From: JAQBZY01 sp038117205
Lineage (GTDB): Bacteria; Pseudomonadota; Alphaproteobacteria; Rhodospirillales; Casp-alpha2
DNA length: 25,664 nucleotides
Direction of reading: 5' to 3'
Assembly: GCA_038117205.1 (NCBI GenBank)
Contig: JAYOFL010000052.1
Location: 1 to 25,664 of the forward strand
Shown here piece after piece: positions 6,664 through 14,602 of this stretch; the stretch's first letter is position 1; each line of letters begins with the position of its first letter. A program made the position numbers and the translations under genes. Below the pieces are notes generated by a model. It saw only the letters and a list, made by a program, of their open reading frames with translations, made no database searches and was not told the origin of the DNA.

Positions 6664-6669
6664 TATAGT
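6664..6669 (+). promoter_or_regulatory. Candidate -10 box, possibly leaderless transcript
   Basis: TATAGT ends 6 nt before the ATG of the amidohydrolase, so a transcript from it would begin at or next to the start codon. No Shine-Dalgarno sequence is present and no -35 hexamer is evident. Confidence 0.3.
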
Positions 6670-6675
6670 CGGCGC

Positions 6676-7467
6676 ATGAGCATCCAGGAAATCAAACTTC
6701 TCGAAGACGGCGATCCCGCCCCGTTCGAGGTCTTCAACCGCGAGGGGGGAGCGCATCTCCTTCTCGTTTGCGACCACGCCAGTTTCGCGGTGCCGAAAAA
6801 GCTCGGCCGGCTCGGGCTCGACGACAGCATTTTCGATCTGCACATCGCCTACGACATCGGCGCCGCCGAGGTGGCGAAGGGCCTGGCGAAGCGCCTCGAT
6901 GCGCCGTGCGTGCTGGCCGGCTTCTCGCGCCTCGTTATCGACGTCAACCGGCCGCCGGGACATCCGCATTCGATCATTCCGGAAAACGACGGCATTCCCA
7001 TTCCCGGCAACCAGAACCTGACGCCGGCGGACCGGCGGTCGCGCGTCCGCGATCTGTTCGAGACCTATCACGACGCCGTCAACCGGGCGCTGGCGAGACT
7101 CTGGGACCGGGGTCCGGCGCCGGCGCTGCTGTCTATCCATTCCTTCAGCCCGCGCTTCGGCGACAAGCCCCGGCCCTGGGACATCGGCGTCTTGTGGAAC
7201 CGGGATCCGCGCATCGCCGTGCCGTTGATGGAGAACCTGGAACGCTTCGAGCTCAACGTCGGCGACAACGAGCCCTACTCCGGCCACGATCTCGCCTACA
7301 CCATCGACATGCACGGGGCGGCGGCCGGCATTCCCAACTGCGCGGTCGAGATCAACCAGGAGCAGGTGACGACGCGCGCCGGTATCACGCGCTGGACCGA
7401 CATCCTGTCGGAATCCATAGAACCCATCTTCGACATGCCGGGACTGCATCGGGTCGAGCGGTTCTGA
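6676..7467 (+). CDS. N-formylglutamate amidohydrolase family protein
   Basis: A 263-aa enzyme of the FGase family, which splits N-formylglutamate (or a related N-acyl amino acid) to glutamate and formate. Family landmarks are LLVCDHAS near residue 30, SRLVIDVNRP around 84, LLSIHSFSP around 155, NEPYSG around 197 and CAVEINQEQ near the end; the His and Glu of these would bind the catalytic metal. The ATG at 6676 has no clear ribosome-binding site. The stop overlaps the next start by one base (TGATG), so it forms a coupled pair with the carboxylate-amine ligase. No other hut genes are present, so histidine breakdown is not shown; the exact substrate is open. Confidence 0.88.
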   Translation: MSIQEIKLLEDGDPAPFEVFNREGGAHLLLVCDHASFAVPKKLGRLGLDDSIFDLHIAYDIGAAEVAKGLAKRLDAPCVLAGFSRLVIDVNRPPGHPHSIIPENDGIPIPGNQNLTPADRRSRVRDLFETYHDAVNRALARLWDRGPAPALLSIHSFSPRFGDKPRPWDIGVLWNRDPRIAVPLMENLERFELNVGDNEPYSGHDLAYTIDMHGAAAGIPNCAVEINQEQVTTRAGITRWTDILSESIEPIFDMPGLHRVERF

Positions 7468-8618
7468 TGGTCGGCGGCGGCCCGTCGTTCAGTGTCGGCA
7501 TCGAGGAGGAATACCTCGTCGTCGACAAGGGAACGCGGGCCTTGAGCGCCGACCCGCCGGCGGAGATGTTCGAGCGCTGCAGCGCCAAGCTCGGCAATCA
7601 GGTCGCGCACGAGTTCATGAAGTCGCAGATCGAGATCAATACCGCCGTCGCCCGCACAGTGCCGGAGGCCAAGGGCATGCTGGCGGAGCTGCGCCGGACG
7701 GTGGTCGAGATCGCCGACGATTACGGCCTGGCGCCGATCGCTGCTTCGACGCATCCGTTCTCCAGTTGGGCCGATCAGGATCACACACCGCAGGAACGCT
7801 ACGAGACCATCGCCAAGGATCTGCAGGCGGTCGTCAAGCGGCTGCTGATCTGCGGCATGCACGTGCACGTCGGCATCGACGACGACGAGCTCCGCATCGA
7901 CTTGATGAACCAGGTGAAGTATTTCCTGCCGCATCTGCTGTCGCTGACCACGTCGTCGCCGTTCTGGCAGGGCCGCGAGACCGGCCTCAAGTCCTATCGC
8001 CTGAGCGTCTGGGACGAGATGCCCCGGACCGGCATTCCCAACACCTTCGATTCCCATTCCGAGTTTCAGCGCCACGTCGACGTGCTGGTCCGCGCCGGCA
8101 TCATCGAGGACGGCACGAAGCTGTGGTGGGACATCCGCCCGAGCGCGCGCTTCCCGACGCTGGAGATGCGGATCGCCGACGTCTGCACGCGCGTCGACGA
8201 CGCCGCCGCCGTCGCCGCCCTTTATTGCTGCCTGCTCCGCATGCTGTGGCGGCTCAAGACGCGCAACCAGCGTTGGCGGCAGTACGCGGTCATGCTGATC
8301 GAGGAGAACCGCTGGCGGGCACAGCGTTACGGCCTCGACGAAGGACTGATCGACTTCGGCAAGGGCAAGGTCGTGCCGGTGCCGGAACTGGTCGAGGAAA
8401 TGATCGAGCTGGTCCGGGAGGACGCCGAGGCGCTCGGTTGCGTCGGCGAAATCGAACACCTCCGCGACATCGTCGAAACGGGCACCAGCGCGCACCGCCA
8501 GGTCCGCTGCTTCGAGGCGGCGCTCGCCACCGGCTCCAGCCAGGACGAGGCGCTCCGGGCCGTCGTCGACCACCTGATCTCCGAAACCCGCGACCCCGGC
8601 AAATCGGTTCCGCGCTGA
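7467..8618 (+). CDS. GCS2-type carboxylate-amine ligase (YbdK-like glutamate-cysteine ligase family)
   Basis: A 383-aa ATP-grasp-like ligase of the GCS2 family. The N-terminal VGIEEEYLVVD (10-20) holds the metal-binding Glu residues, and MHVHVGIDD, TKLWWDIRPS and LEMRIADVC follow in the family order. YbdK-type proteins can make gamma-glutamylcysteine weakly, but most have no confirmed substrate. I chose the ATG at 7467 because it overlaps the upstream TGA and MVGGGPSFSVGIEEEY is the normal family start; the frame is open far upstream only as an out-of-frame shadow of the amidohydrolase. Coupling to an N-acyl-glutamate hydrolase suggests a shared glutamyl substrate (inference). Confidence 0.88.
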   Translation: MVGGGPSFSVGIEEEYLVVDKGTRALSADPPAEMFERCSAKLGNQVAHEFMKSQIEINTAVARTVPEAKGMLAELRRTVVEIADDYGLAPIAASTHPFSSWADQDHTPQERYETIAKDLQAVVKRLLICGMHVHVGIDDDELRIDLMNQVKYFLPHLLSLTTSSPFWQGRETGLKSYRLSVWDEMPRTGIPNTFDSHSEFQRHVDVLVRAGIIEDGTKLWWDIRPSARFPTLEMRIADVCTRVDDAAAVAALYCCLLRMLWRLKTRNQRWRQYAVMLIEENRWRAQRYGLDEGLIDFGKGKVVPVPELVEEMIELVREDAEALGCVGEIEHLRDIVETGTSAHRQVRCFEAALATGSSQDEALRAVVDHLISETRDPGKSVPR

Positions 8619-8634
8619 ACCGATTTTCGTAACA
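8601..8634 (+). terminator. Weak hairpin terminator overlapping the ligase stop
   Basis: AAATCGGTT (8601-8609) pairs with AACCGATTT (8618-8626) around an 8-nt loop containing most of the TGA stop, followed by TCGTAACAATTTTTT. The stem is only 9 bp and AT-rich at the base, so termination strength is uncertain. Confidence 0.45.
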
Positions 8635-8728
8635 ATTTTTTACCATGCGGTGACGGTAATCACTGCCGGCCTGTGGTATGTTTGTAATAATTCCAATGTA
8701 TCGTCGAACGCGATGCGAGGGGTGTGCG

Positions 8729-8938
8729 ATGACGAGAATCGTCTGGAACGACTACATCAAGGATCAAATTCACTGGGCCGAGCGGCTGGCCAAGATCGTC
8801 GCCGAATGCGAGAACGGTTCCGCGGATGTCTTGCGGGCGCACTCGGACCGGGCCTTCGCCAACGCCGGCGTCGCCATCGCCAATTCGATCGGCGCCCTTC
8901 TCGCGCCGGGAATGACGATGCCGCCCACAAGCAAGTGA
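8729..8938 (+). CDS. 69-aa protein of unknown function, paralogue 1
   Basis: Not recognised. A 69-residue protein starting MTRIVWNDYIKDQIHWAERL. It looks helical: a first helix with WxDYxxxQxHWAxRLxK, a second with LRAHSDRAFANAGVAIA, then a Pro-rich end. No signal peptide; the second helix is only mildly hydrophobic. GAGGGG (8717-8722) lies 6 nt before the ATG at 8729. The next gene encodes a protein of exactly the same length that aligns without gaps over about 24 identical positions, which makes both credible. They are separate after the ligase terminator, with 181 nt between them. Confidence 0.72.
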   Translation: MTRIVWNDYIKDQIHWAERLAKIVAECENGSADVLRAHSDRAFANAGVAIANSIGALLAPGMTMPPTSK

Positions 8939-9119
8939 TCCGGCCAGTAATCCGGCAACCGATCCGAAACGAAACTTTCTAGCCGCCGCGCTCTCGGCCG
9001 CTTCCCGCGGCCTTACATTCCCGAAACAAAAGTTAACCGTGTTTTCGCCCAATCCCGGCGGCGGCATGTTATCCATGTCGTTGTGTTCTACCGCCGTAGA
9101 AAACGGTCAGGAGGGTTGG

Positions 9120-9329
9120 ATGACATGGATTCTTTGGGATGATTACGTCCAGAGCCAGATGCACTGGGCCGATCGGCTGGAGAAACTGGCCGAAGAAGCG
9201 GACGGGGAACAATCGACGCTTTATCGCGCCTACTCGGAACGGGCGCTCGTCAACGCCAGCCTGGCGCTTTCCCGAATGATCGCCGTATCGGCGGCGATGG
9301 CGAACCGGTCGAGCGGACCGCTCCACTGA
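9120..9329 (+). CDS. 69-aa protein of unknown function, paralogue 2
   Basis: A gap-free paralogue of the preceding small protein: MTWILWDDYVQSQMHWADRLEK aligns with its N-terminus and the YSERALVNASLALSRMI helix aligns with HSDRAFANAGVAIANSI. Shared positions include Trp6, Asp8, Tyr9, Gln13, His15, Trp16, Ala17, Arg19, Leu20 and Lys22; the last twelve residues differ freely. AGGAGGG (9109-9115) lies 4 nt before the ATG at 9120, a strong site. An in-frame ATG at 9039 is possible but has no ribosome-binding site. The gene ends 12 nt before the convergent eamA stop. Function unknown; the conserved Trp/His/Arg face suggests protein or nucleotide binding, but that is speculation. Confidence 0.75.
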   Translation: MTWILWDDYVQSQMHWADRLEKLAEEADGEQSTLYRAYSERALVNASLALSRMIAVSAAMANRSSGPLH

Positions 9330-9341
9330 CCTGACCGCCGG

Positions 9342-10226
9342 TCAACCGGACGGACCACCGAACACCCGCCGAAGCGCCGAGGGCGAAATCACCGCGACGG
9401 CGAGACCAAGCACGATCAGCGCCATGCCGCCACCCCGCACGGGGCCGAAACTCTCACCGAAGATCAGCGCCGACGCGAGCGCACCCGTACACGGCGCCAG
9501 CAGCGCGAACGGCGCCACCACCGCCGTCGGATACGTCTTCAGCAGCCGTCCCCAGACGGCGTAGGCGAAAACCGTCGAGATCGTTCCGAGATAGATCACC
9601 GACGCGATGCCCAGCCACGACGCATTGCCGACCGCATCGGCGAGGCCGCTATCGCCGTCGACCGCCGCCGACAGCAACAGCGCCGGCAACGGCGGCACGA
9701 TGCTGAGCCAGACCATCAGCGGCAGCATATCGACGTCGCCGAGACGTTTCAGGATCACGTTGCCGATGGCCCAACTCATGGCGCCGAACAGCGTGAGTGC
9801 AAACGCGAACACCGTCAGCTCGCCGCCGACCGTCGTCGCGATGGCGGCGAGGCCGGCAAACGCCAGGACCATGCCGACGATCTGGCGCGGCGTCGGCCGA
9901 TCCTTGAGCACCACGACGGCGACACCGACGGTGAAGAACGCCTGGATATGCACCAGCACGGACGCCAGACCGGGCGGCATGCCGTTCGCCATGGCGAAGA
10001 AGAGCGACAGGAACTGTCCGACGAACAGAAACATGCCGAGCGCCAGCATGAGCCGCCACGGAACATTGGGCCGGCCGAGGAAAAGCACCGGCGCCGCCGC
10101 GACGATGAAGCGAAGCGCCGTCAATTGCGCCGGCGAGAAACTCTCCAACGCCACCCTGGTGGTGACGAAGGCGAAACCCCAGATCGCGGCGACGAGGGCG
10201 GCCAGGGCGGCGTCGGCGGGGCGCAT
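9342..10226 (-). CDS. EamA-family (DMT superfamily) transporter
   Basis: A 294-aa inner-membrane protein with about ten helices in two EamA halves; the first opens with LAALVAAIWGFAFVTTRVAL, where the WG motif is typical, and the second with LFGAMSWAIGNVILKRLG. It matches the drug/metabolite transporters of the RhaT/EamA type that export amino acids or other small metabolites; the substrate cannot be read. The start at 10226 (MRPADAALAAL) follows GAGGAA by 7 nt; an in-frame ATG at 10286 would add a charged leader and has no such site. It is divergent from the MFS gene across 164 bp and convergent with the second 69-aa gene. Confidence 0.88.
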   Translation of the reverse strand: MRPADAALAALVAAIWGFAFVTTRVALESFSPAQLTALRFIVAAAPVLFLGRPNVPWRLMLALGMFLFVGQFLSLFFAMANGMPPGLASVLVHIQAFFTVGVAVVVLKDRPTPRQIVGMVLAFAGLAAIATTVGGELTVFAFALTLFGAMSWAIGNVILKRLGDVDMLPLMVWLSIVPPLPALLLSAAVDGDSGLADAVGNASWLGIASVIYLGTISTVFAYAVWGRLLKTYPTAVVAPFALLAPCTGALASALIFGESFGPVRGGGMALIVLGLAVAVISPSALRRVFGGPSG

Positions 10227-10390
10227 ACGGCGTTCCTCGGCTTCACGCGGGAACTCGTCTATGGACCGGCCCCGGCGCACGGTCAACGGCGGCCGGCCGC
10301 CTTGTCAATTTTGCGCGATATCTTGTCTTTCCGTCGCGATACGGCGAACCACGGCCCGTATATGATCGCGATTCTCAAGGGAGGACCGTC

Positions 10391-11590
10391 ATGACCTACG
10401 GCAAACGCAATTTCCTGTTCCTGAATATCGGGCACGCCCTCGACCACTTCTTCATGCTCGTGTTCACGACGGCGGTCCTGACCATGGAATCCGAATTCGG
10501 CGATTCCTACGGTAAGCTCCTGCTGCTGACGACCTGGAGTTTCCTGTTCTTCGGTGGCGCCTCGCTCCCCGCCGGGTGGCTCGGCGACAAGTGGAGCCGG
10601 CACGGCATGATGCTGATCTTCTTCATCGGCATCGGCACCGCCTCGATCCTGACCGGCTTCGCGACGACGCCGCTGCATGTGGAAATCGGCCTCGCCCTCG
10701 TCGGCATCTTCGGCGCCATCTATCACCCGATCGGCCTCGCCCTCGTCGTCGAGGAGGCAGGCAAGGTCGGCCGGGCGCTCGGCATCAACGGCGTCTGGGG
10801 CAATCTCGGCGTCGCCGCGGCGGCGTTGACGACCGGCGCCATCGCCGATCTCTGGGGCTGGCGCATGGCCTTCATCATTCCGGGCTGCGTCGCCATCGCC
10901 ATTGGCGTCGCCTACGGCATGCACCTCTACGCCGTGCGCGGCATGGCGCTGGCCGACGCCGCCGGCAAGAAGAAGCGCGTTTTCGACATTCCGGTTTCCG
11001 TGCAGCGCCGGGTGTTCCTGTTCCTGATCCTCGCGCCGCTGTTCGGCGGCCTGATCTTCAACGCCACCACCATCACGCTGCCGAAGATCCTGGACGAGAA
11101 GCTCGCCGGCATTCTCGGTTCGGCGTCGGAGGTCGGCGTGACGACCGCCGTCATCTTCGCGCTGGCCGCCTTCGCGCAGATCGCCGTCGGCGAATTGCTG
11201 GACCGCTACCCGACCAAGCGGCTCTATGTCGCGTTGGTCAGCGCGCAGATGGCGCTTTGCGCCCTCGCCGTCGCCGCCGTCGGCTGGAGCGCGCTCGCCG
11301 TGTCGCTACCACTGATGCTGGCGACCTTCGGTATCATCCCGATGAACGACTGGATCGTCGCGCACTACATCAGCGTCGAGTACCGCTCCCGCGTCTATGC
11401 GGTGAAGTCGGTATTGGCGCTCGGCGTCGGCGCCATCGCCGTGCAGGTGTCCGGCCGGCTCCACGAAATGACGGGGAATTTCAACGCGCTGTTCATCACC
11501 CTCGCGGCGGCGGCGGCCGTCGTCATCGTCGGCGCGCTGCTCATGCTGCCGGGCCGGAAACAGGCGGAAACCCTGCTGCAGCCGGCCTGA
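10391..11590 (+). CDS. MFS transporter
   Basis: A 399-aa major facilitator protein with about twelve hydrophobic helices. The first cytoplasmic loop carries GWLGDKWSRHGMM, a form of the family GxxxDRxGR motif, and the second half has GELLDRYPTKRLY at the matching place. The N-terminal LNIGHALDHFFMLVF resembles the group that includes fosmidomycin-resistance-type and related exporters. Substrate unknown. GGGAGG lies 6 nt before the ATG at 10391. A TATGAT at 10361-10366 may be its -10. The gene stands alone; gapR follows after 125 nt with its own ribosome-binding site. Confidence 0.88.
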   Translation: MTYGKRNFLFLNIGHALDHFFMLVFTTAVLTMESEFGDSYGKLLLLTTWSFLFFGGASLPAGWLGDKWSRHGMMLIFFIGIGTASILTGFATTPLHVEIGLALVGIFGAIYHPIGLALVVEEAGKVGRALGINGVWGNLGVAAAALTTGAIADLWGWRMAFIIPGCVAIAIGVAYGMHLYAVRGMALADAAGKKKRVFDIPVSVQRRVFLFLILAPLFGGLIFNATTITLPKILDEKLAGILGSASEVGVTTAVIFALAAFAQIAVGELLDRYPTKRLYVALVSAQMALCALAVAAVGWSALAVSLPLMLATFGIIPMNDWIVAHYISVEYRSRVYAVKSVLALGVGAIAVQVSGRLHEMTGNFNALFITLAAAAAVVIVGALLMLPGRKQAETLLQPA

Positions 11591-11615
11591 GACCGGCCTG
11601 AGATCGGCCTGAGAC
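11583..11615. repeat. Three tandem 11-bp units at the MFS stop
   Basis: CGGCCTGAGAC, CGGCCTGAGAT and CGGCCTGAGAC in a row (11583-11593, 11594-11604, 11605-11615). The first unit holds the stop codon of the transporter gene. Probably a slippage product. Confidence 0.75.
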
Positions 11616-11715
11616 AGCCCAAAGAAATCCACAGGAAGGGCCGCTTGAACGCCGCCCCCTCGCCCGCTAGTCTCCCGGCTCCTGAGTACCGGAAGAGAGC
11701 AAGGAGACCCAGAAA

Positions 11716-11961
11716 ATGGCGGATGTCGGCGGCGTCGCGAGCGAACGGTTGAAGTCCTTCATCGAGCGGATCGAGCGGCTCGAAGAGGAAAAGCAGGCCC
11801 TCGCCGGGGATATCCGGGAAGTCTATTCCGAAGCCAAGGGTGCGGGCTTCGACGTCAAGATCGTTCGGCAGATCATCCGGCTCCGCAAGATGGAACCGAG
11901 CGACCGCAACGAGATGGAAGAACTGCTCGAGGTCTACAAGCGCGCCCTCGACATGCAATGA
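11716..11961 (+). CDS. gapR: GapR family DNA-binding protein (DUF2312)
   Basis: An 81-aa protein that is nearly all of the GapR/DUF2312 domain: ERLKSFIERIERLEEEKQAL forms the first long helix, DIREVYSEAKGAGFDVKI the second, and RQIIRLRKM plus DRNEMEELLEVYKRAL the third. GapR tetramers clamp overtwisted, AT-rich DNA ahead of replication and transcription in Caulobacter and help gyrase and topoisomerase IV. Length and motifs fit fully. AAGGAG (11701-11706) lies 9 nt before the ATG. The domain is close to an alphaproteobacterial marker. Confidence 0.93.
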   Translation: MADVGGVASERLKSFIERIERLEEEKQALAGDIREVYSEAKGAGFDVKIVRQIIRLRKMEPSDRNEMEELLEVYKRALDMQ

Positions 11962-11983
11962 AGCCTGGGAATAAGGCGGGCGC

Positions 11984-12592
11984 TCAGCCGGCCTTAACGC
12001 CGAATACCTTCATCGCGTAGTTCGCCAGCAACCGCACGCAGGCGTCCTCGCTCTCCGTTCCCGTCGGCACCACGAAATCGGCCGCTTCCGGCGCCTCGTA
12101 GGGCGCGGTCACGCCCGTGAACTGGGAAATCTTGCCAGCGTCGGCCTTCGCGTACAGGCCCTTCGGATCGCGCGCCCGGCAGACGTCGAGCGGCGCGTCG
12201 ATATGGATTTCATGGAATCTGTCGCCGACGATCTCCCGCGCCATCTCGCGCTGCGCGCGCTCCGGCGAAATCAACGACGTGATGACGATCATGCCGGCGT
12301 TCTCGAACAGCGAGGCCACCTCGGCGGTGCGGCGGATATTCTCGTTCCGGCCCTCCGGTGTGAAGCCCAGACCGGCGCTCAAGCCGTGCCGCAGGTTGTC
12401 GCCGTCGAGCACCGTCACCTGCGCGCCGGCGGCGAACAGAATTTCCTCCGTCCGGACCGCCAGCGTCGACTTGCCGGCGCCGGATAGGCCGGTGAACCAC
12501 AGCACGCCGCCGAGATGACCGTTGCGGCGGTGCCGGTCGTCGGGTCCGATGCGGTGCCCGACGGGTGTCAGATTGGCAGTAGTATCGGCCAT
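11984..12592 (-). CDS. cysC: Adenylylsulfate kinase (APS kinase)
   Basis: A 202-aa kinase that phosphorylates APS to PAPS. It shows the P-loop GLSGAGKST (35-43), the DGDNLRHGL segment (63-71), the reactive-serine motif LISPERAQRE (Ser109) and DVCRARDPKGLYAKA, in the family order and at normal length. It is a stand-alone CysC and not fused to CysN or Sat. The ATG at 12592 follows GGGAGGT closely. It is 58 nt downstream of the RNA methyltransferase on the same strand and about 7.5 kb from sat. With Sat making or using APS, this enzyme would feed sulfation or assimilation; no PAPS reductase or sulfotransferase is in view. Confidence 0.95.
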   Translation of the reverse strand: MADTTANLTPVGHRIGPDDRHRRNGHLGGVLWFTGLSGAGKSTLAVRTEEILFAAGAQVTVLDGDNLRHGLSAGLGFTPEGRNENIRRTAEVASLFENAGMIVITSLISPERAQREMAREIVGDRFHEIHIDAPLDVCRARDPKGLYAKADAGKISQFTGVTAPYEAPEAADFVVPTGTESEDACVRLLANYAMKVFGVKAG

Positions 12593-12650
12593 GCGACCTC
12601 CCAGTTCGGGCGCATAATGCCAGCCGGTTGGCGGCACGGGCAAGCGGCGG

Positions 12651-13982
12651 TCATCGGCTCAAGGTCGCGACCGCCTCGACGTGGCGGGAATACGGAAACT
12701 GATCGAGCGGCGTCACGCCCTCTACCCGGAACCCGCCGTCGACGAGGACCCGCAGGTCGCGGGCCAGCGTCGCCGGATTGCACGAGACGGCGACACAGCG
12801 GCCGACATCGCTGGCGGCGATCTCGGCGGCCTGGGCACGGGCTCCGGCACGCGGCGGGTCGAACACCACGGCGTCCATGCCGGCGAGCCCGGCGGCTTCC
12901 ACCGGACGGGTGCGGAGATCGCGGATCTCCGTCGTGACGCGGCCGCCGAGCCCGGCCCGGCCCGCCGCCAGCGACAGCGCCTGAACCTGCTCGGCCGCGC
13001 CGTCGACGGCCAGCACCGATGCCCCGCGGCCGGCGAGATCGAGGGCGAACGTGCCGACCCCGCAATAGAGATCGGCAATTCGCCCGGCGTCGCCGACGCC
13101 CGCGCGGACGAGGCGGCGAAGGATTTCCTCCCCGGCTTGGGAGGGTTGCAGGAAGCTCCCCATGGGCAGCGCGACGATGGCCTCGCCGATACGGACGCAC
13201 GGTTCTTCCCGGACCAGCACGGGTTCGGGCGCGACATTTCCGGTGCGCCAGCCGATCCGCGCGACGCCGTGCTCGCGGGCAAAGACGGCGAGCGCCTCAC
13301 GCTCGGCGAGCCCCGGCTCCACCGACGCCGAAATCAACATGTCGACGGCGTTTCCATCCGCCGCCGTCACGGACACGTCGGCCTTATCGCCGGCCGTCCG
13401 CAGGATCGCCGCCAGCAACCGCCCGAGCGGGCCGATCAGGCCGTCGAGGGCCGGCACCAGCAACGGACAACCGTCGATGCCGACGACGCGGTCGCTTTCG
13501 CCCTCGTGAAATCCGAGCAGCACGGCCCCGCCCGCCCGCACGGCGGCGAAATCGGCGCGCCGGCGCGATGCCACCGGTACCCGTTCGAGCGGTGCCAGGG
13601 GCGCATCGACGCCGGCCCGGCGCAGGCACTCGGCGACTACGTCGCGTTTCCATTCCGCGTACAGCGGCGCCGGCGCGTGCTGCAACTGGCAGCCGCCGCA
13701 GCGTCCGAATACGGGACAGATGGGTTCGGCCCGAGGCCGGCTTTCCAGAAATTCGACGGCGCGGCAGGCGACCCCGTCGGAACGCGCGGCGCCGATTTCC
13801 ACACGGACCCGATCGCCGGGCAGCGTGAACGGAACGAAAGCCCGGGTACCGTCGGCGAGCCGCGCCTCGCCGTCGCCTCTGGCCGCCAGCTTGTCGATGA
13901 CGACGACTTCGGGCGGGCGCGAAGCCGGCCGGGCCTTGCCGGCGCCGCCACGGCGCCGCCGGCCGCGCGGAGGTCGGCTCAT
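12651..13982 (-). CDS. Class I SAM-dependent RNA methyltransferase (RlmD/TrmA family)
   Basis: A 443-aa enzyme expected to make 5-methyluridine in rRNA or tRNA. Order: a basic N-terminus (RPPRGRRRRGG), a TRAM domain (about 24-80), a [4Fe-4S] site with Cys89, Cys95, Cys98 and Cys172, a Rossmann domain with DLYCGVGTF (304-312), FDPPRAG, the catalytic cysteine in SCNPATLARD (Cys401), and the C-terminal HVEAVATL with the likely base Glu436. The layout matches RumA/RlmD-type enzymes, but the exact nucleotide target cannot be read. The ATG overlaps the stop of the upstream lipoprotein gene by 4 nt (ATGA), so it is co-translated with the MCE operon, perhaps by chance of packing. Confidence 0.92.
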   Translation of the reverse strand: MSRPPRGRRRRGGAGKARPASRPPEVVVIDKLAARGDGEARLADGTRAFVPFTLPGDRVRVEIGAARSDGVACRAVEFLESRPRAEPICPVFGRCGGCQLQHAPAPLYAEWKRDVVAECLRRAGVDAPLAPLERVPVASRRRADFAAVRAGGAVLLGFHEGESDRVVGIDGCPLLVPALDGLIGPLGRLLAAILRTAGDKADVSVTAADGNAVDMLISASVEPGLAEREALAVFAREHGVARIGWRTGNVAPEPVLVREEPCVRIGEAIVALPMGSFLQPSQAGEEILRRLVRAGVGDAGRIADLYCGVGTFALDLAGRGASVLAVDGAAEQVQALSLAAGRAGLGGRVTTEIRDLRTRPVEAAGLAGMDAVVFDPPRAGARAQAAEIAASDVGRCVAVSCNPATLARDLRVLVDGGFRVEGVTPLDQFPYSRHVEAVATLSR

Positions 13983-14602
13983 AGCTTGCGAAGATCGGCC
14001 AGCAGATCGGACAGCATGATGGCGAACGCCTCGTTGAGCGCGTTGACCGCCGGCTTGACGCCCGGCGTCGTCTGCGGCGCCTCGTGCCGATAGGACTTCA
14101 GGAATACCAGCTTGCCGTCGGCCGGGCGGCGGATCGCCAGTTCGACTTCCAGCACCGTCGCGCCGGGCGAGCCGACCACCTGCTCCAGGCGCCGGATCTT
14201 ACCGGCCATGACATAGTCGGGGTTGAGCCGCATCTCCGGCGTCACCACCGTCTTCGCGACGTTGGCGGCGCGGAGGAAGGCGACGACCTCGTCGCGCAGC
14301 ATGATCGTCGGCGGCTGCGTCCAGAAGTGATAGTGATACTCCTGCAACCGGCTCGGGTCGCCGCGTTCGCTGTAGACGATCGGGCGTCCCGCCGTCAGGC
14401 CGTCGGCGTTGAACCGCTCAACTTCCAGCGTGCCGTCGAACTTCGGCGCCGCGAACGGCGCCTCGGCGAGGACCGCCTGCAGCCGGTAGTACTGATCCTC
14501 GGGAACCGGCGGCGCCGACCCGCAACCGGCGATCCCGACGGTGACGAGTACGGCGGCGGCGAGCGCGCGAAGCCCGGCGGCGGGCGAGCGGTGAGCGGTC
14601 AT
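13979..14602 (-). CDS. ABC-type transport auxiliary lipoprotein (PqiC/DUF330-like)
   Basis: A 207-aa outer-membrane-type lipoprotein. The N-terminus has a basic start, a hydrophobic run and the lipobox VGIAGC with Cys27 as lipidation site. The mature part follows the family pattern: DQYYRLQ, the ERFNADGLTAGRPIVY strand, then YHYHFWTQPPTIMLRDEVVAFLR and a C-terminal ALNEAFAIMLSDLLADL helix. PqiC/LetC proteins form rings that dock MCE proteins to the outer membrane. It overlaps mlaD by 4 nt and the methyltransferase by 4 nt. It probably replaces MlaC/MlaA-type partners, since neither is seen here. Confidence 0.88.
   Translation of the reverse strand: MTAHRSPAAGLRALAAAVLVTVGIAGCGSAPPVPEDQYYRLQAVLAEAPFAAPKFDGTLEVERFNADGLTAGRPIVYSERGDPSRLQEYHYHFWTQPPTIMLRDEVVAFLRAANVAKTVVTPEMRLNPDYVMAGKIRRLEQVVGSPGATVLEVELAIRRPADGKLVFLKSYRHEAPQTTPGVKPAVNALNEAFAIMLSDLLADLRKL

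Noticed and set aside
9332..9344. TGACC-GCC-GGTCA hairpin between convergent genes as a terminator
   Set aside because: A 5-bp stem with no T-tract on either side; it also overlaps the eamA stop.
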